From: Amycolatopsis sp. NBRC 101858
Lineage (GTDB): Bacteria; Actinomycetota; Actinomycetes; Mycobacteriales; Pseudonocardiaceae
Assembly: GCF_030269325.1 (NCBI RefSeq)
Contig: NZ_BSTD01000002.1
Span: 1,302,001 to 1,366,000, forward strand
Length of the DNA: 64,000 nt
Direction: 5' to 3'
The notes under the pieces are model-generated. The model ran no database searches and was not told the DNA's origin. It saw only the letters and a list, made by a program, of their open reading frames with translations. Positions 1 through 8,214 of the stretch are shown piece by piece. Every line of letters begins with the position of its first letter. The first letter of the stretch is position 1. A program made the translations under genes and the position numbers.

Positions 1-543
1 CTGATCGGCCTCCTTCACCGCGAACCGCAGGTCCTTCTCGCCGACGAACTGCGCCCAGCGGAAGCAGTACGTGCAGTAGGTGTGGCAGGTCTGACCCTGC
101 TGGGGGAAGTACAGGACGGTGTGGCGGTACTTGTGCTGGAGCCCGCCCAGCTCGTCACCGCCCAGGGTGGGCACGTTGAGCTCGAGCTGGCCCGACGGGT
201 GCGGGTTGAGGCGCTGCCGGATCCGCCGCACGACCGCGGGCAGCTCGGCGCGCCGGCCGGCCCCGGTGGCCGCGCGGGCCAGGTCGTGCTCGTCTTCCTT
301 CGTGAGCATCCCGTCCTGCGGGAAGACCAGCTGGAAGATCGGGTCCGCCGGGACGTTCGCCCAGTCGATCAGCTCCGTCAGGACGTACTCGTTCACGCGG
401 AACGGCAGCACGAGGGAGAAGAGCCGGATGGTCTCCGCGAGCCCTTCCGGGACGGGGAACCTCTTCAGGATTTCGTCGAGCTTGCTCGGTCCGTACGCTT
501 CGAACCTGGTGCCCACCGGGGCCGGCTGTTCCAGCAGCTTCAC
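1..543 (-). CDS. KamA-family radical SAM aminomutase, N-terminal part (cut by window edge)
   Basis: The minus strand opens with GTG at 543, preceded by an AAGGGA ribosome site 9 nt upstream, and stays open for 181 codons to the left edge. The last visible stretch holds the radical SAM cluster motif C-x3-C-x2-C as CHTYCTYCFRW. The aromatic-rich CxYCFR context and the preceding ~150-residue helical region are typical of lysine/glutamate 2,3-aminomutase (KamA) relatives. These use 4Fe-4S, SAM and PLP to move an alpha-amino group to the beta carbon. The PLP lysine and substrate residues lie outside the window, so the substrate is unknown. It is divergent from a thioesterase and NRPS gene, which suggests supply of a beta-amino acid to a peptide pathway (inference). 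Confidence 0.85.
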   Translation of the reverse strand, partial: MKLLEQPAPVGTRFEAYGPSKLDEILKRFPVPEGLAETIRLFSLVLPFRVNEYVLTELIDWANVPADPIFQLVFPQDGMLTKEDEHDLARAATGAGRRAELPAVVRRIRQRLNPHPSGQLELNVPTLGGDELGGLQHKYRHTVLYFPQQGQTCHTYCTYCFRWAQFVGEKDLRFAVKEADQ

Positions 544-755
544 GTCGACAATTCCCTTTCCTTCGAAACTCGGCCACGGCAGCGGAAAACGGCGGAATCT
601 CTTTCCCTGGCATTTCTGTTTCCGGTCGCCAGGTTAGGAGTCGGCGTCCTGGCAGAATGCTCGTCCCGCGAAACCGGGAACGAGACTGGCACGGTGCCAC
701 CGGGGCGGCCACTAGCGTCGGAAAACGCATCGCTGCCCCGTACGAGGATGGTCTG

Positions 756-1475
756 GTGAGCATGAAGTTCTACTGCTGTCCCTTCGCCGGTGCCGGCGCG
801 AGCGTCTACCGTTCCTGGACGCCGCCCGGCGACGCGGAAATCGAGATCCGGCCGGTGCAGCTGGCCGGCCGCGAAGAGCAGTTCGGCCTCCCGCCGCACG
901 AAGACGTCGCTTCCGCGGCCGCGCACGCGCTCGGGCAGATCCGGCGCTCCGCCGTCGCGGGCGAGGAGATCGTCCTGTTCGGACACAGCTCGGGCGCCGC
1001 CGTCGCGTTCGAGACGACCCGCGCGATCGCGGCGTCCGGCGAGTTCCGGGTGGCCGGGCTGGTCGTCAGCGGCGCGCCGGATCCGGTGACGCCCTTGGAC
1101 CTCGGCCTGCGCGGGCTCGAGGGCGAGGAGTTCGTCGCCGCCGTCGAGCGGCTGATCGGCTACGCCCACCCGGCGCTGGCCCAGCCCGAGCTGCGCGACA
1201 TCCTGCTGCCGCCGCTGCGCGCGGACCTGCTGGCGCGCGAGGTGTACCTGGCTCCCGCCGGCACCCGCCTGCCGGTGCCGGTGCTCGCGATCCGCGGCGC
1301 GGACGACCCGCTCGTGTCCCGGGCCGACCTGGCCGGCTGGGAGCGGATCACCGGCGACCGCTTCGACGTCGCCGAACTCCCGGGTGAGCACATGTACTTC
1401 CTGCCGGATCCGGGCCCGCTGCTGGACCTGCTGGCCGCGCGGTTCGCCGTCCCGGCGCGGGAAGGTGCGCGATGA
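756..1475 (+). CDS. Type II thioesterase (NRPS/PKS editing alpha/beta hydrolase)
   Basis: About 239 aa, the usual size of stand-alone thioesterases of the GrsT/RifR group, which clear stalled or wrong acyl groups from carrier domains. The N-terminus has the typical CCPFAGAGA stretch. The nucleophile motif is GHSSG, the acidic residue is probably in RGADDPLV, and the histidine is in PGEHMYFL. GTG at 756 follows GAGGA by 7 nt; ATG at 762 is an alternative. The reading frame stays open further upstream, but without family-like sequence. The stop overlaps the next start as ATGA (1472-1475), so it is translationally coupled to the NRPS gene. Confidence 0.93.
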   Translation: MSMKFYCCPFAGAGASVYRSWTPPGDAEIEIRPVQLAGREEQFGLPPHEDVASAAAHALGQIRRSAVAGEEIVLFGHSSGAAVAFETTRAIAASGEFRVAGLVVSGAPDPVTPLDLGLRGLEGEEFVAAVERLIGYAHPALAQPELRDILLPPLRADLLAREVYLAPAGTRLPVPVLAIRGADDPLVSRADLAGWERITGDRFDVAELPGEHMYFLPDPGPLLDLLAARFAVPAREGAR

Positions 1476-3742
1476 GCGACGACTGGATGTCCTTCGGCCC
1501 GGCCGGCTCCGGGACCGCCGAAGTGAGTGCTCCCCTTCCCGCGGGCAGCCCCGCGGACGTGCGGACGCTCGCCGCCGCCACCGCCGCGGTGCTGGCCCGG
1601 TTCTCCGGCGGCACCCCGCGGATCGCGCTGCCGGACGCTCGCGGGCGGCGCACCTGGATCCTCCCGGTGGCCGAGGAGCTGCCCGCATCTCGTTACCTGG
1701 CCACGCTTTTCGTCGGCGCCTCGGCCGACGAGGGGCCGGCGCCGGTCGCGATCGGCGTGGCGGACGGCGACTTCGCCTTGGTGCTCGACGTCGATCCGGG
1801 CGACCCGCGGCGCCTGCGTTGCCGCTTTCGCCGTGAGCAGGTCCACGAGACCGCGGCCCGCTGGCTGCTGCACGGCGTCGGCGTCCTGCTGGACCTGTTC
1901 GCCCGGAACCCCGGCGCGACCGTCGGGTCCGCCGACCTGACCGCCGGCGAGCACCCGGCGCCGGTGCTGCCCGGCGAAGCCACCCCGGACTGGCTCGACG
2001 GCGAACACACGCTCCACGAGCTGATCCAGCGCCGGGTGCTGGCCGATCCGGACGCGATCGCCGTGACGGCCGGGCCGCGCTCGGTGTCCTACCGGGAACT
2101 CGGTCACGCCGCGGACGTCCTGGCCGCCCGGCTCGCCGCCCACGGCTGTGGCCCGGGCAGCCGCGTCGGCCTGAGCTTCGCCCGGTCGCCGGAGCTGATC
2201 GCCGCGATGTTCGCGGTGCTGAAGACCGGCGCCGCCTACGTCCCGCTGGCGCCGGGCAACCCGCCCGCCCGGCTGCGGCGGATCGCCGAGGACGCGGAGG
2301 TGTCGCTCGTCCTCGCGGACTCCCCCGCCGAGCTGGGCCTGCCCACGCTGGTCGTCGACGACGGCGTGTGGACGGACCGGGCCGAGCCGGTCCTGATGAC
2401 CGGGACCGCGGACGACGGCGCGTACCTCATCTACACCTCCGGCTCCACCGGGCAGCCGAAGGGCGTGGTGGTCGCGCACCGGCAGATCTGCAGCCTGCTC
2501 GACGCGGCCCGGGTGTTCGGGTTCGGCTTCGGGTCCGCCGACAGCTGGGCGCTGTTCCACACCTACTCGTGGGACTTCTCGGTGTGGGAGATCTTCGGCT
2601 GCCTGACCACCGGCGGCCGGCTGGTCATCGTGCCCGAGGAGACCGCCCGCGACGCGCACGCCCTGCACGACCTGCTGTCCGCCGAAGGTGTCACCGTGCT
2701 CAACCAGACGCCGTCGGTGTTCACGCAGCTGGCGGCGGTGGACGCCGACCGCGCCGAACGGCTTTCCGTGCGGCTGCTCATGTTCAGCGGCGAGCCGCTG
2801 GACATGGCGCTGATGCTGCGGTGGTTCGAGCGGTACCCGGCGGACACCTGCCAGGTGATCAACATGTACGGGATCACCGAGACGACGGTCGCGTGCACGT
2901 GGCACCCGGTCACCCGCGAGGCCGCCGCGGCGGGCAGCCGCTCGGTCGGGCGGGCCGTGCCCGGGTGGCGGGTCGACGTCGTCGACGAGCGCGGCCGGCG
3001 CGTACCCCCGGGGGTGCCGGGTGAGATCCTGCTCGGCGGCGCCGGGATCGTCGACGGCTACCACCGGCGTCCCGAGCTGACGGCGGCCAAGTTCCTCGGT
3101 GAACCGGGCGCACGCTGGTACCGCACCGGCGACCGCGGCCGCGTGCTGCCCGACGGCGAGCTGGAGTACCTGGGCCGGCTCGACGACCAGGTCAAGATCC
3201 GCGGCCACCGCGTCGAGCTCGGCGAGATCCGCGCGGTGCTGCTGGCCGAACCGGGCATCCGCGCGGCGGCGGTCGTGGTGCGTTCCCGCGGCACGGGCGC
3301 GGGTTCGGAGCGGCTGGACGCGTACGTGGCCGGCACCGGGCTCGACTTGTCCGTGGTGGACCAGCGGCTCCAGGAGCAGCTGCCCGGGTACATGGTGCCG
3401 GACACGCTGACCGAGCTTGACGCGCTGCCGGTGAACGCGAACGGCAAGCTGGACCCGGGACGCCTGCCGGAGCCGCAGGCCACCGATGTCGGCCTGGTCG
3501 ACGCGGTGGAGGCGACCGAGCTGCAGCTGAGGGTCGGCGAGCTGTGGTCGGGAGCCCTCGGCCGCCCGATAGCCCTGGACGACGACCTGTTCTTGACGGG
3601 CGGCAATTCGCTGCTGGCCTTCACGATCGTGGACGGCATCCGCAAGGCGGGTCTGGGCGACCTGGCGGTGGCCGACCTCTACCGCACCCGCACGGTCCGC
3701 GGAGTGGCGGAGATCCTGTCCCCCGCTGCCGCCGCGACCTGA
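1472..3742 (+). CDS. NRPS adenylation-carrier protein with a condensation-domain remnant
   Basis: 756 aa. Residues ~1-165 look like only the C-terminal part of a condensation domain; there is no HHxxxDG motif. An AMP-binding domain follows, with core motif YTSGSTGQPKG near residue 320, SWDFSVWEIFG, NMYGITETT, YRTGDRG and NGKLDPGR. A peptidyl carrier domain ends the protein, with GGNSLL near residue 709 (phosphopantetheine serine). By hand alignment to GrsA the specificity positions read D-F-W-N-M-S-M-V, close to the threonine code DFWNIGMV. Threonine or a related hydroxy amino acid is therefore a guess. There is no thioesterase domain in cis; the type II thioesterase is coupled upstream. It probably loads one amino acid for a partner enzyme. 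Confidence 0.93.
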   Translation: MSDDWMSFGPAGSGTAEVSAPLPAGSPADVRTLAAATAAVLARFSGGTPRIALPDARGRRTWILPVAEELPASRYLATLFVGASADEGPAPVAIGVADGDFALVLDVDPGDPRRLRCRFRREQVHETAARWLLHGVGVLLDLFARNPGATVGSADLTAGEHPAPVLPGEATPDWLDGEHTLHELIQRRVLADPDAIAVTAGPRSVSYRELGHAADVLAARLAAHGCGPGSRVGLSFARSPELIAAMFAVLKTGAAYVPLAPGNPPARLRRIAEDAEVSLVLADSPAELGLPTLVVDDGVWTDRAEPVLMTGTADDGAYLIYTSGSTGQPKGVVVAHRQICSLLDAARVFGFGFGSADSWALFHTYSWDFSVWEIFGCLTTGGRLVIVPEETARDAHALHDLLSAEGVTVLNQTPSVFTQLAAVDADRAERLSVRLLMFSGEPLDMALMLRWFERYPADTCQVINMYGITETTVACTWHPVTREAAAAGSRSVGRAVPGWRVDVVDERGRRVPPGVPGEILLGGAGIVDGYHRRPELTAAKFLGEPGARWYRTGDRGRVLPDGELEYLGRLDDQVKIRGHRVELGEIRAVLLAEPGIRAAAVVVRSRGTGAGSERLDAYVAGTGLDLSVVDQRLQEQLPGYMVPDTLTELDALPVNANGKLDPGRLPEPQATDVGLVDAVEATELQLRVGELWSGALGRPIALDDDLFLTGGNSLLAFTIVDGIRKAGLGDLAVADLYRTRTVRGVAEILSPAAAAT
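3636..3723. repeat. Direct repeat copy 1 (inside the carrier-domain end of the NRPS gene)
   Basis: 88 bp, from GCATCCGCAAGG to ATCCTGTCCCC, identical to 3804-3891 at an offset of 168 bp. This copy encodes the last part of the carrier domain. Both copies are followed shortly by CCTGATCAGG (3738-3747 and 3896-3905), so the duplicated unit probably reached past the stop codon. Confidence 0.95.
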
Positions 3743-3803
3743 TCAGGCACCCACCCCGCCGGGCCACCGGACACGGCACCTTCCGCGGGTTCCACCGCAC
3801 CCA

Positions 3804-3891
3804 GCATCCGCAAGGCGGGTCTGGGCGACCTGGCGGTGGCCGACCTCTACCGCACCCGCACGGTCCGCGGAGTGGCGGAGATCCTGTCCCC
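3804..3891. repeat. Direct repeat copy 2 (non-coding remnant of the carrier tail)
   Basis: Identical to 3636-3723 by inspection. It lies after the NRPS stop and before the stop of the convergent cupin gene, so it is not translated as part of either. It reads as a fragment left by a local duplication or by loss of a longer tandem module. Confidence 0.95.
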
Positions 3892-3900
3892 GCTACCTGA

Positions 3901-4368
3901 TCAGGCGCCTTCGACCGAACCCGGCGGCAGGAAGTCCACGTCGTGCAAGGCCGACAGCCGGACGACCTCCGCCGGGTCCGTCAGGTCGTGCAGCCGGTCG
4001 AAGAGCTGGGCGAGCCGGCCGGCCGGGCTCACCCAGAACAGCCCACGGGTCAGGCCCTCGCTGCGGTTGTAGTACGCGTGCGGCAGGCCCTTCGGCATCC
4101 GCACGGTGTCGCCGGGGCCCGCCGTCGTCCACTCGCCGTCGAGGTAGAGGGTGAACACGCCCTCCAGGATGTAGATGTGCTCGTCCTGGGTCGGGTGCAC
4201 GTGCGGCGGTACGCCGGTGCCGGGTGGGTCGAGCGTCTCGAACGCGAAGCTCGACTCGCTCGCCGCCTTCAGGGAGTACGTGTGGCCGAGCACGTTCCAC
4301 ACCTTGCCCTCCCCGGCCGGCGTGATCCCCTTCGGCAGCGGGCCGAGCACGATCTCTTCGCCGGTCAT
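3901..4368 (-). CDS. Cupin-domain protein
   Basis: 155 aa single-domain cupin. Metal-site motif 1 is visible as PPHVHPTQDEHIYILEG (HxH, E) and motif 2 as PKGLPHAYYN. This fits a small beta-barrel metal-binding protein, often an isomerase, dioxygenase or sensor in secondary metabolism; the substrate cannot be told. ATG at 4368 has GGAGG 6 nt upstream. The start overlaps the stop of the upstream SARP-NACHT gene as ATGA (4365-4368), so the two are translationally coupled. Confidence 0.9.
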   Translation of the reverse strand: MTGEEIVLGPLPKGITPAGEGKVWNVLGHTYSLKAASESSFAFETLDPPGTGVPPHVHPTQDEHIYILEGVFTLYLDGEWTTAGPGDTVRMPKGLPHAYYNRSEGLTRGLFWVSPAGRLAQLFDRLHDLTDPAEVVRLSALHDVDFLPPGSVEGA

Positions 4369-7061
4369 GGCACCTCCTGCTGGTCGTGCGCGGCCAGCCG
4401 TTCCTGGACGCGGGCGTGGCGGAACTGGTAGACGCCGCCGGCCTGCCGCAGCACGCCGCGGCGGTGGGCGTCGTCGAGGAAGTGCATGAGGCGCCAGGGA
4501 AGGCGGCCCGTCGCCGCCAGCCAGACGTGGTGGACGAAGTAGTTGCCCCACGCGCGCGTCACCAGGACCGCCAGCCCGATGCCGCCGCCGAAGAACACGC
4601 CGACCACCACCGGCAGCACCGGGTTCGTCGCCGGCGGGAACACCTGGCCGCCGGCGAGCGCGCCCGCCAGGCCGTAGCACACCGCCGCCACCCCGCGGCC
4701 CATGAACCACCCGAACGACGCGCCCGCGAGCCCGCCGGCGATGGCCAGCGCGAGGTCGTACCGGCCGCCCAGCACCGGCAGGAACCGGGTGTTCGCGGTG
4801 AACGCGAACGCCATCCCGTCGAACAGCCCCAGCGACACGAAGAAGGAGGCGGCCAAGGCGATCGCGCCGGTCCGCTCGTTGCGCAGGATCGTCCCCGGGC
4901 TCGACACGCGGCTGGCGTCGACCGGCTTCGCGAGCCACACGTGCACCGCGAACACCAGCCCGAACACCACCGCCAGGAAGACGACCAGGCCGGTGGCCAG
5001 CGACCAGCCCAGGCCGAGCAGCACACCCACGACGGCACCGATCGCGAAGCGGCCGGCGAACTTCCGGCCGGCCCCGGCGAAGCGCAGTTCGGTGCGCAGC
5101 GGCTCCGGCGCGCGCCCGAAGCGGTGGGTCAGGTAACCGGCGCCGCCGAAGGAAAGGCCGTAGATCGCGGCCAGCACCGGTCCGTCGTCGAACCAGCCGG
5201 TGACGACGAAGAACAGCGCGATCAGCACCCCGATCAGGGCCGACCGGGTCCCGGCGGGCACCGCCCGGTAGAGCTGCCACCAGGCCAGGTCCCGGCTGCG
5301 CGCCCGCTCGAGGTGCCGGGCCAGGAACCCCAGCCAGCGGGTCGCCTGCTCGGCCGTGTACCGCCCGGACGGGCTGGTCTTCGGGTTCCGCCCCGGCGAC
5401 TGCGGCACCTGGGCGTAAGCGTTGGGGACGAACGAATCGAGCAGCCGGCCTTCGAGGGCGCCCGCGTCTTCGGCGTCGAGCAGCTCCGCGGGATCCGCGC
5501 CGGGACGGCCGTAGCCGATCCGCGCGAGGTCGACCATCAACGGCGTCCGCAGCACCCGGCCCAGCGCCGCGTCCGGCTCCCGGCGCAGCCGCTCGGCCAC
5601 CGGGCCCCAGCGGTCGCTCCCCCGCGCCGAGAGATAGGTGATCGCCTCCTGCCGGGCCACCGGTTCCAGCCGCACCACGGTGGCGGCACCCAGCACCGGG
5701 CCTGCTTCGCGGGTGACCTGCTCGTACTCGGCCGAGCGGCAGGTCAGCACGAGCGACCGGCCGACGGCCATGGTCTGGTCCAGCGCGTCGAGCGCCGCGG
5801 CGCGCAGGTCGGTCGGCATCTCGTCGAGACCGTCGAGGACCGGGACGACGTGGCCGCCGAGGACGAGCCGCGTCGGCGCGCCGGGCCCGTACTCGCGGGC
5901 GTTGAGCAGGGCCGGGTGGTTGTCGGCGAGCCGGCCCGCCAGCCACCGGTCGAGGTGTTCGCGGCGAGGATCCCAGGAGGCCAGCGAAAGCAGGACCGGG
6001 ACCGGGGTCCCCGGGTCGCGGGTGCGCAGCAGCTCCACCGTCAGCATCAGGGCGAGCACCGACTTGCCGGAGCCGGGATCGCCGAGCACGACGAGCTGCT
6101 TCTCAGGCAGCGCGGTGAACGTTTCGGCGATGTCATCGAGGTCGCCCCGGCGCGCCGGCCGGCCCGGGCGCGCGAGGGCCGACCAGCGCAGGACGATCGG
6201 CTGCGGCCGGTGCAGCGACCGCAGCTCGGCTTCGGCGCGCCACTGCCACGTGACGGCCTCGGCCAGCTCGGTCACCGCGCGATCGAACTGGTGGTGCGCG
6301 GGCGGGGTTTCCGGCTCGGGGTCACTCGGCGCGGCCTCGGCGAGGATCTGGTCGTGCAGCCGCCGCAGGTCGGGGTTCGGGTCGACGCCGAGCTCGTCGG
6401 CCAGCCGCCGGCGCAGGCCGTGGAACAACGTCGAGGCCTCGGCGTAGCGGCCCTCCTTCGCGAGCGCACGCATCAGGAGCAGGTGGGACAGCTCGCGCGT
6501 CGGGTGCTCGCCGCAGAACTCGGTCAGCTCGCGGACGACCTCCCCCGTTTCGCCGAGCCGCAGCCGCCATTCGGCACAGAGCTCCACGGCGTCGGCGCGC
6601 TGTTCGTCGAGCACCGCGGCCCGGCCGGCCAGCGTGGTCGTCCGCAGCCCGTCGAGCGCCGGGCCGCGCCAGAGGGCGAGCGCGGCCTGGATCTCTTCGA
6701 CGGCGTCGACGAGCTTCGCCTGCCCGGCCAGTCCTCGCGCGGCCGCGACGTGCCGGCGGAACCGGAGCGAGTCGAGGTCGTCGCTGTCGGCCCGCAGGCG
6801 GTACCCGGGGCCGTCGGTGAGGATCATCCCGCCGGTTTCGCCGAGCCGGCTCCGCAGCGCGGAAACGCAGTTGCGCACCTGCTTCACGGCCGTCGCCGGC
6901 GGCTCGTCCTCCCAGAGCGCGTCGATCATCCGCTCCACGGGGACGACCGAGTTGGGGTTGAGCAGCAGGGCGGCCAGCGCACGCTGCTGGCGCGGGCTCG
7001 CGAGGGTGACCCGATCCCCGTACGCAAGCACTTCCAGCGTCCCGAGAATCCGGAACCTCAT
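4365..7061 (-). CDS. SARP-type regulator fused to a NACHT NTPase and a multi-span membrane region
   Basis: 898 aa from ATG 7061, which has a GGGGG ribosome site; ATG 7082 is less likely. The N-terminal ~90 residues form an OmpR-like winged helix (MRFRILGTLEV, RQQRALAALL). A bacterial transcriptional activation domain follows to ~245, ending in the SARP signature ELGVDPNPDLRRLHDQIL. A NACHT-like NTPase comes next: Walker A GDPGSGKS near residue 330 and Walker B VVPVLDGLDEMP near 410. From ~615 the sequence changes to many hydrophobic spans (about eight or more), then a soluble tail LPWRLMHFLDDAHRRGVLRQ. SARPs activate antibiotic genes, but a membrane-embedded one is unusual. Likely role: membrane-tethered signal-gated activator, perhaps of the neighbouring NRPS or ABC genes (inference). 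Confidence 0.9.
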   Translation of the reverse strand: MRFRILGTLEVLAYGDRVTLASPRQQRALAALLLNPNSVVPVERMIDALWEDEPPATAVKQVRNCVSALRSRLGETGGMILTDGPGYRLRADSDDLDSLRFRRHVAAARGLAGQAKLVDAVEEIQAALALWRGPALDGLRTTTLAGRAAVLDEQRADAVELCAEWRLRLGETGEVVRELTEFCGEHPTRELSHLLLMRALAKEGRYAEASTLFHGLRRRLADELGVDPNPDLRRLHDQILAEAAPSDPEPETPPAHHQFDRAVTELAEAVTWQWRAEAELRSLHRPQPIVLRWSALARPGRPARRGDLDDIAETFTALPEKQLVVLGDPGSGKSVLALMLTVELLRTRDPGTPVPVLLSLASWDPRREHLDRWLAGRLADNHPALLNAREYGPGAPTRLVLGGHVVPVLDGLDEMPTDLRAAALDALDQTMAVGRSLVLTCRSAEYEQVTREAGPVLGAATVVRLEPVARQEAITYLSARGSDRWGPVAERLRREPDAALGRVLRTPLMVDLARIGYGRPGADPAELLDAEDAGALEGRLLDSFVPNAYAQVPQSPGRNPKTSPSGRYTAEQATRWLGFLARHLERARSRDLAWWQLYRAVPAGTRSALIGVLIALFFVVTGWFDDGPVLAAIYGLSFGGAGYLTHRFGRAPEPLRTELRFAGAGRKFAGRFAIGAVVGVLLGLGWSLATGLVVFLAVVFGLVFAVHVWLAKPVDASRVSSPGTILRNERTGAIALAASFFVSLGLFDGMAFAFTANTRFLPVLGGRYDLALAIAGGLAGASFGWFMGRGVAAVCYGLAGALAGGQVFPPATNPVLPVVVGVFFGGGIGLAVLVTRAWGNYFVHHVWLAATGRLPWRLMHFLDDAHRRGVLRQAGGVYQFRHARVQERLAAHDQQEVP

Positions 7062-7289
7062 CGCATCCCCCCTCGACCTCAAGGCTACCGGCTCCGAAAC
7101 GCGCAGGTGGCGGCGTGGATGCCGGCGCGAGGACGAAACGAGGACGGCTTCGGGAACCCTAGGGGCACGGCGAAAGAGGGGGAATGCCGGGGCGACCCGG
7201 TGGCGGGCGCGTCGTTGGGGGTCGCGCCCACCACCGGGACCGCTGCGGGTGCGCCCCGCCGCCCCAGACCGGACAACCGATGACGTGAC
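7062..7289. other. Intergenic stretch upstream of the SARP-NACHT gene
   Basis: GC-rich and without a supported gene. It should hold the minus-strand promoter of the SARP-NACHT/cupin pair, but I see no convincing -10/-35 pair. Open frames through it lack a ribosome site and any family resemblance. Confidence 0.5.
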
Positions 7290-7322
7290 GAGGCCATCGC
7301 GGAACCACTCCGCGATGGCCTC
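7290..7322. terminator. Hairpin, 13-bp perfect stem
   Basis: GAGGCCATCGCGG at 7290-7302 pairs with CCGCGATGGCCTC at 7310-7322 around a 7-nt loop. There is no long T run, as is usual in actinomycetes. It may insulate the ABC exporter promoter from upstream transcription. Confidence 0.6.
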
Positions 7323-7339
7323 GCTGTCGTTTCGCGGGC

Positions 7340-7370
7340 TTGCCTCCCGGCCACTATTCAGTGTTACTAT
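7340..7370 (+). promoter_or_regulatory. Candidate promoter of the ABC exporter operon
   Basis: TTGCCT at 7340-7345 and TACTAT at 7365-7370 with a 19-bp spacer, the latter inside the palindrome at 7359-7392. The start would lie near 7377, about 40 nt before the minigene ATG. Read by eye only. Confidence 0.4.
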
Positions 7371-7392
7371 GTACCAGTACTAAGCGACACTG
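7359..7392. promoter_or_regulatory. 34-bp imperfect palindrome, probable repressor operator
   Basis: Outer arms CAGTGT (7359-7364) and ACACTG (7387-7392), inner pairs CT/AG, and a core GTAC-CA-GTAC (7371-7380), all symmetric about 7375.5. Size and position over the candidate -10 fit a TetR- or PadR-type repressor site, the usual control of DrrAB exporters. No such regulator gene is adjacent. Confidence 0.6.
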
Positions 7393-7417
7393 AGTACCAC
7401 TGGGGAGGGGACCACCC

Positions 7418-7447
7418 ATGTCCGAGACCGAAGACCGCGTCCGGTGA
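7418..7447 (+). CDS. 9-codon minigene coupled to the ABC ATPase
   Basis: ATG at 7418 follows GGGGAGGGG by 7 nt, the best ribosome site in this region. It encodes MSETEDRVR and stops with TGA at 7445-7447, which overlaps the GTG start of the ABC gene (GTGA at 7444-7447). The ABC gene has no separate strong site, so ribosomes probably reach it by re-initiation. Either a true coupling leader or the remnant of a longer upstream gene. Confidence 0.5.
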   Translation: MSETEDRVR

Positions 7448-8214
7448 CCCCGGCGATCCGAGTGCGCGGGCTGGAAAAGTCGTACAAGACGCTCGAGGTC
7501 CTGCGCGGAGTGGACTTCGACGTGGCGCGGGGCAGCATCTTCGCCCTGCTCGGCTCCAACGGGGCGGGCAAGACCACCGTCGTGAAGATCCTGTCCACCC
7601 TCCTCAGGGCGGACGCGGGATCGGCCGGCGTCAACGGCTTCGACGTCGTCACGCAAGCCGACGACGTGCGCGCGGCGATCAGCCTCACCGGGCAGTTCGC
7701 CGCCGTCGACGAGATCCTCAGCGGCCGCGAGAACCTCGTGCTCATCGCCAAGCTGCGGCACCTGAAGCAGCCGGGCAGGATCGCCGACGACCTGCTGCGG
7801 CGCTTTTCGCTGACCGACGCGGGCGCGCGGAAGGTGGCGACCTATTCCGGCGGCCTGCGGCGCCGGCTGGACATCGCCATGAGCCTCATCGGCGATCCCC
7901 CGGTGATCTTCCTGGACGAGCCCACCACCGGGCTCGATCCGGAGGCCCGCCTCGAGGTGTGGGAGGCGGTGAAGGGCCTCGCCGCGCGCGGCACGACGGT
8001 GCTGCTCACCACCCAGTACCTGGACGAAGCCGAGCAGCTCGCCGACCGGATCGCGATCCTGCGCGACGGCCGGATCCTCGTGAACGGCACGCTCGCCGAG
8101 CTCAAGCGGCTGCTCCCGCCCGCCGAGGTCGAATACGTCGAGAAGCAGCCGACTCTCGAGGACGTCTACTTCGCCGTCGTCGACCGCGCCCGCACGGAAG
8201 GGGAAGAACCATGA
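7444..8214 (+). CDS. ABC exporter ATP-binding protein, DrrA-like
   Basis: 256 aa, a single nucleotide-binding domain of the daunorubicin-resistance/ABC-2 type. Walker A is GSNGAGKTT (residues ~37-45), the signature region is YSGGLRRRLD, Walker B is VIFLDEPTTGLD, and the switch region is TTQYLDEAEQL. Shorter than typical DrrA (~310-330 aa): the C-terminal extension is trimmed. The GTG start is coupled to the minigene, and the stop overlaps the permease start as ATGA. It energises export by the next gene product. Substrate unknown; export of a local peptide product is a reasonable guess. Confidence 0.93.
   Translation: MTPAIRVRGLEKSYKTLEVLRGVDFDVARGSIFALLGSNGAGKTTVVKILSTLLRADAGSAGVNGFDVVTQADDVRAAISLTGQFAAVDEILSGRENLVLIAKLRHLKQPGRIADDLLRRFSLTDAGARKVATYSGGLRRRLDIAMSLIGDPPVIFLDEPTTGLDPEARLEVWEAVKGLAARGTTVLLTTQYLDEAEQLADRIAILRDGRILVNGTLAELKRLLPPAEVEYVEKQPTLEDVYFAVVDRARTEGEEP

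Noticed and set aside
4386..7283. A 965-codon open frame on the plus strand
   Set aside because: Antisense to the SARP-NACHT gene, low-complexity composition.
7085..7354. 89-codon open frame on the minus strand
   Set aside because: It spans a perfect hairpin, has no ribosome site and resembles nothing.
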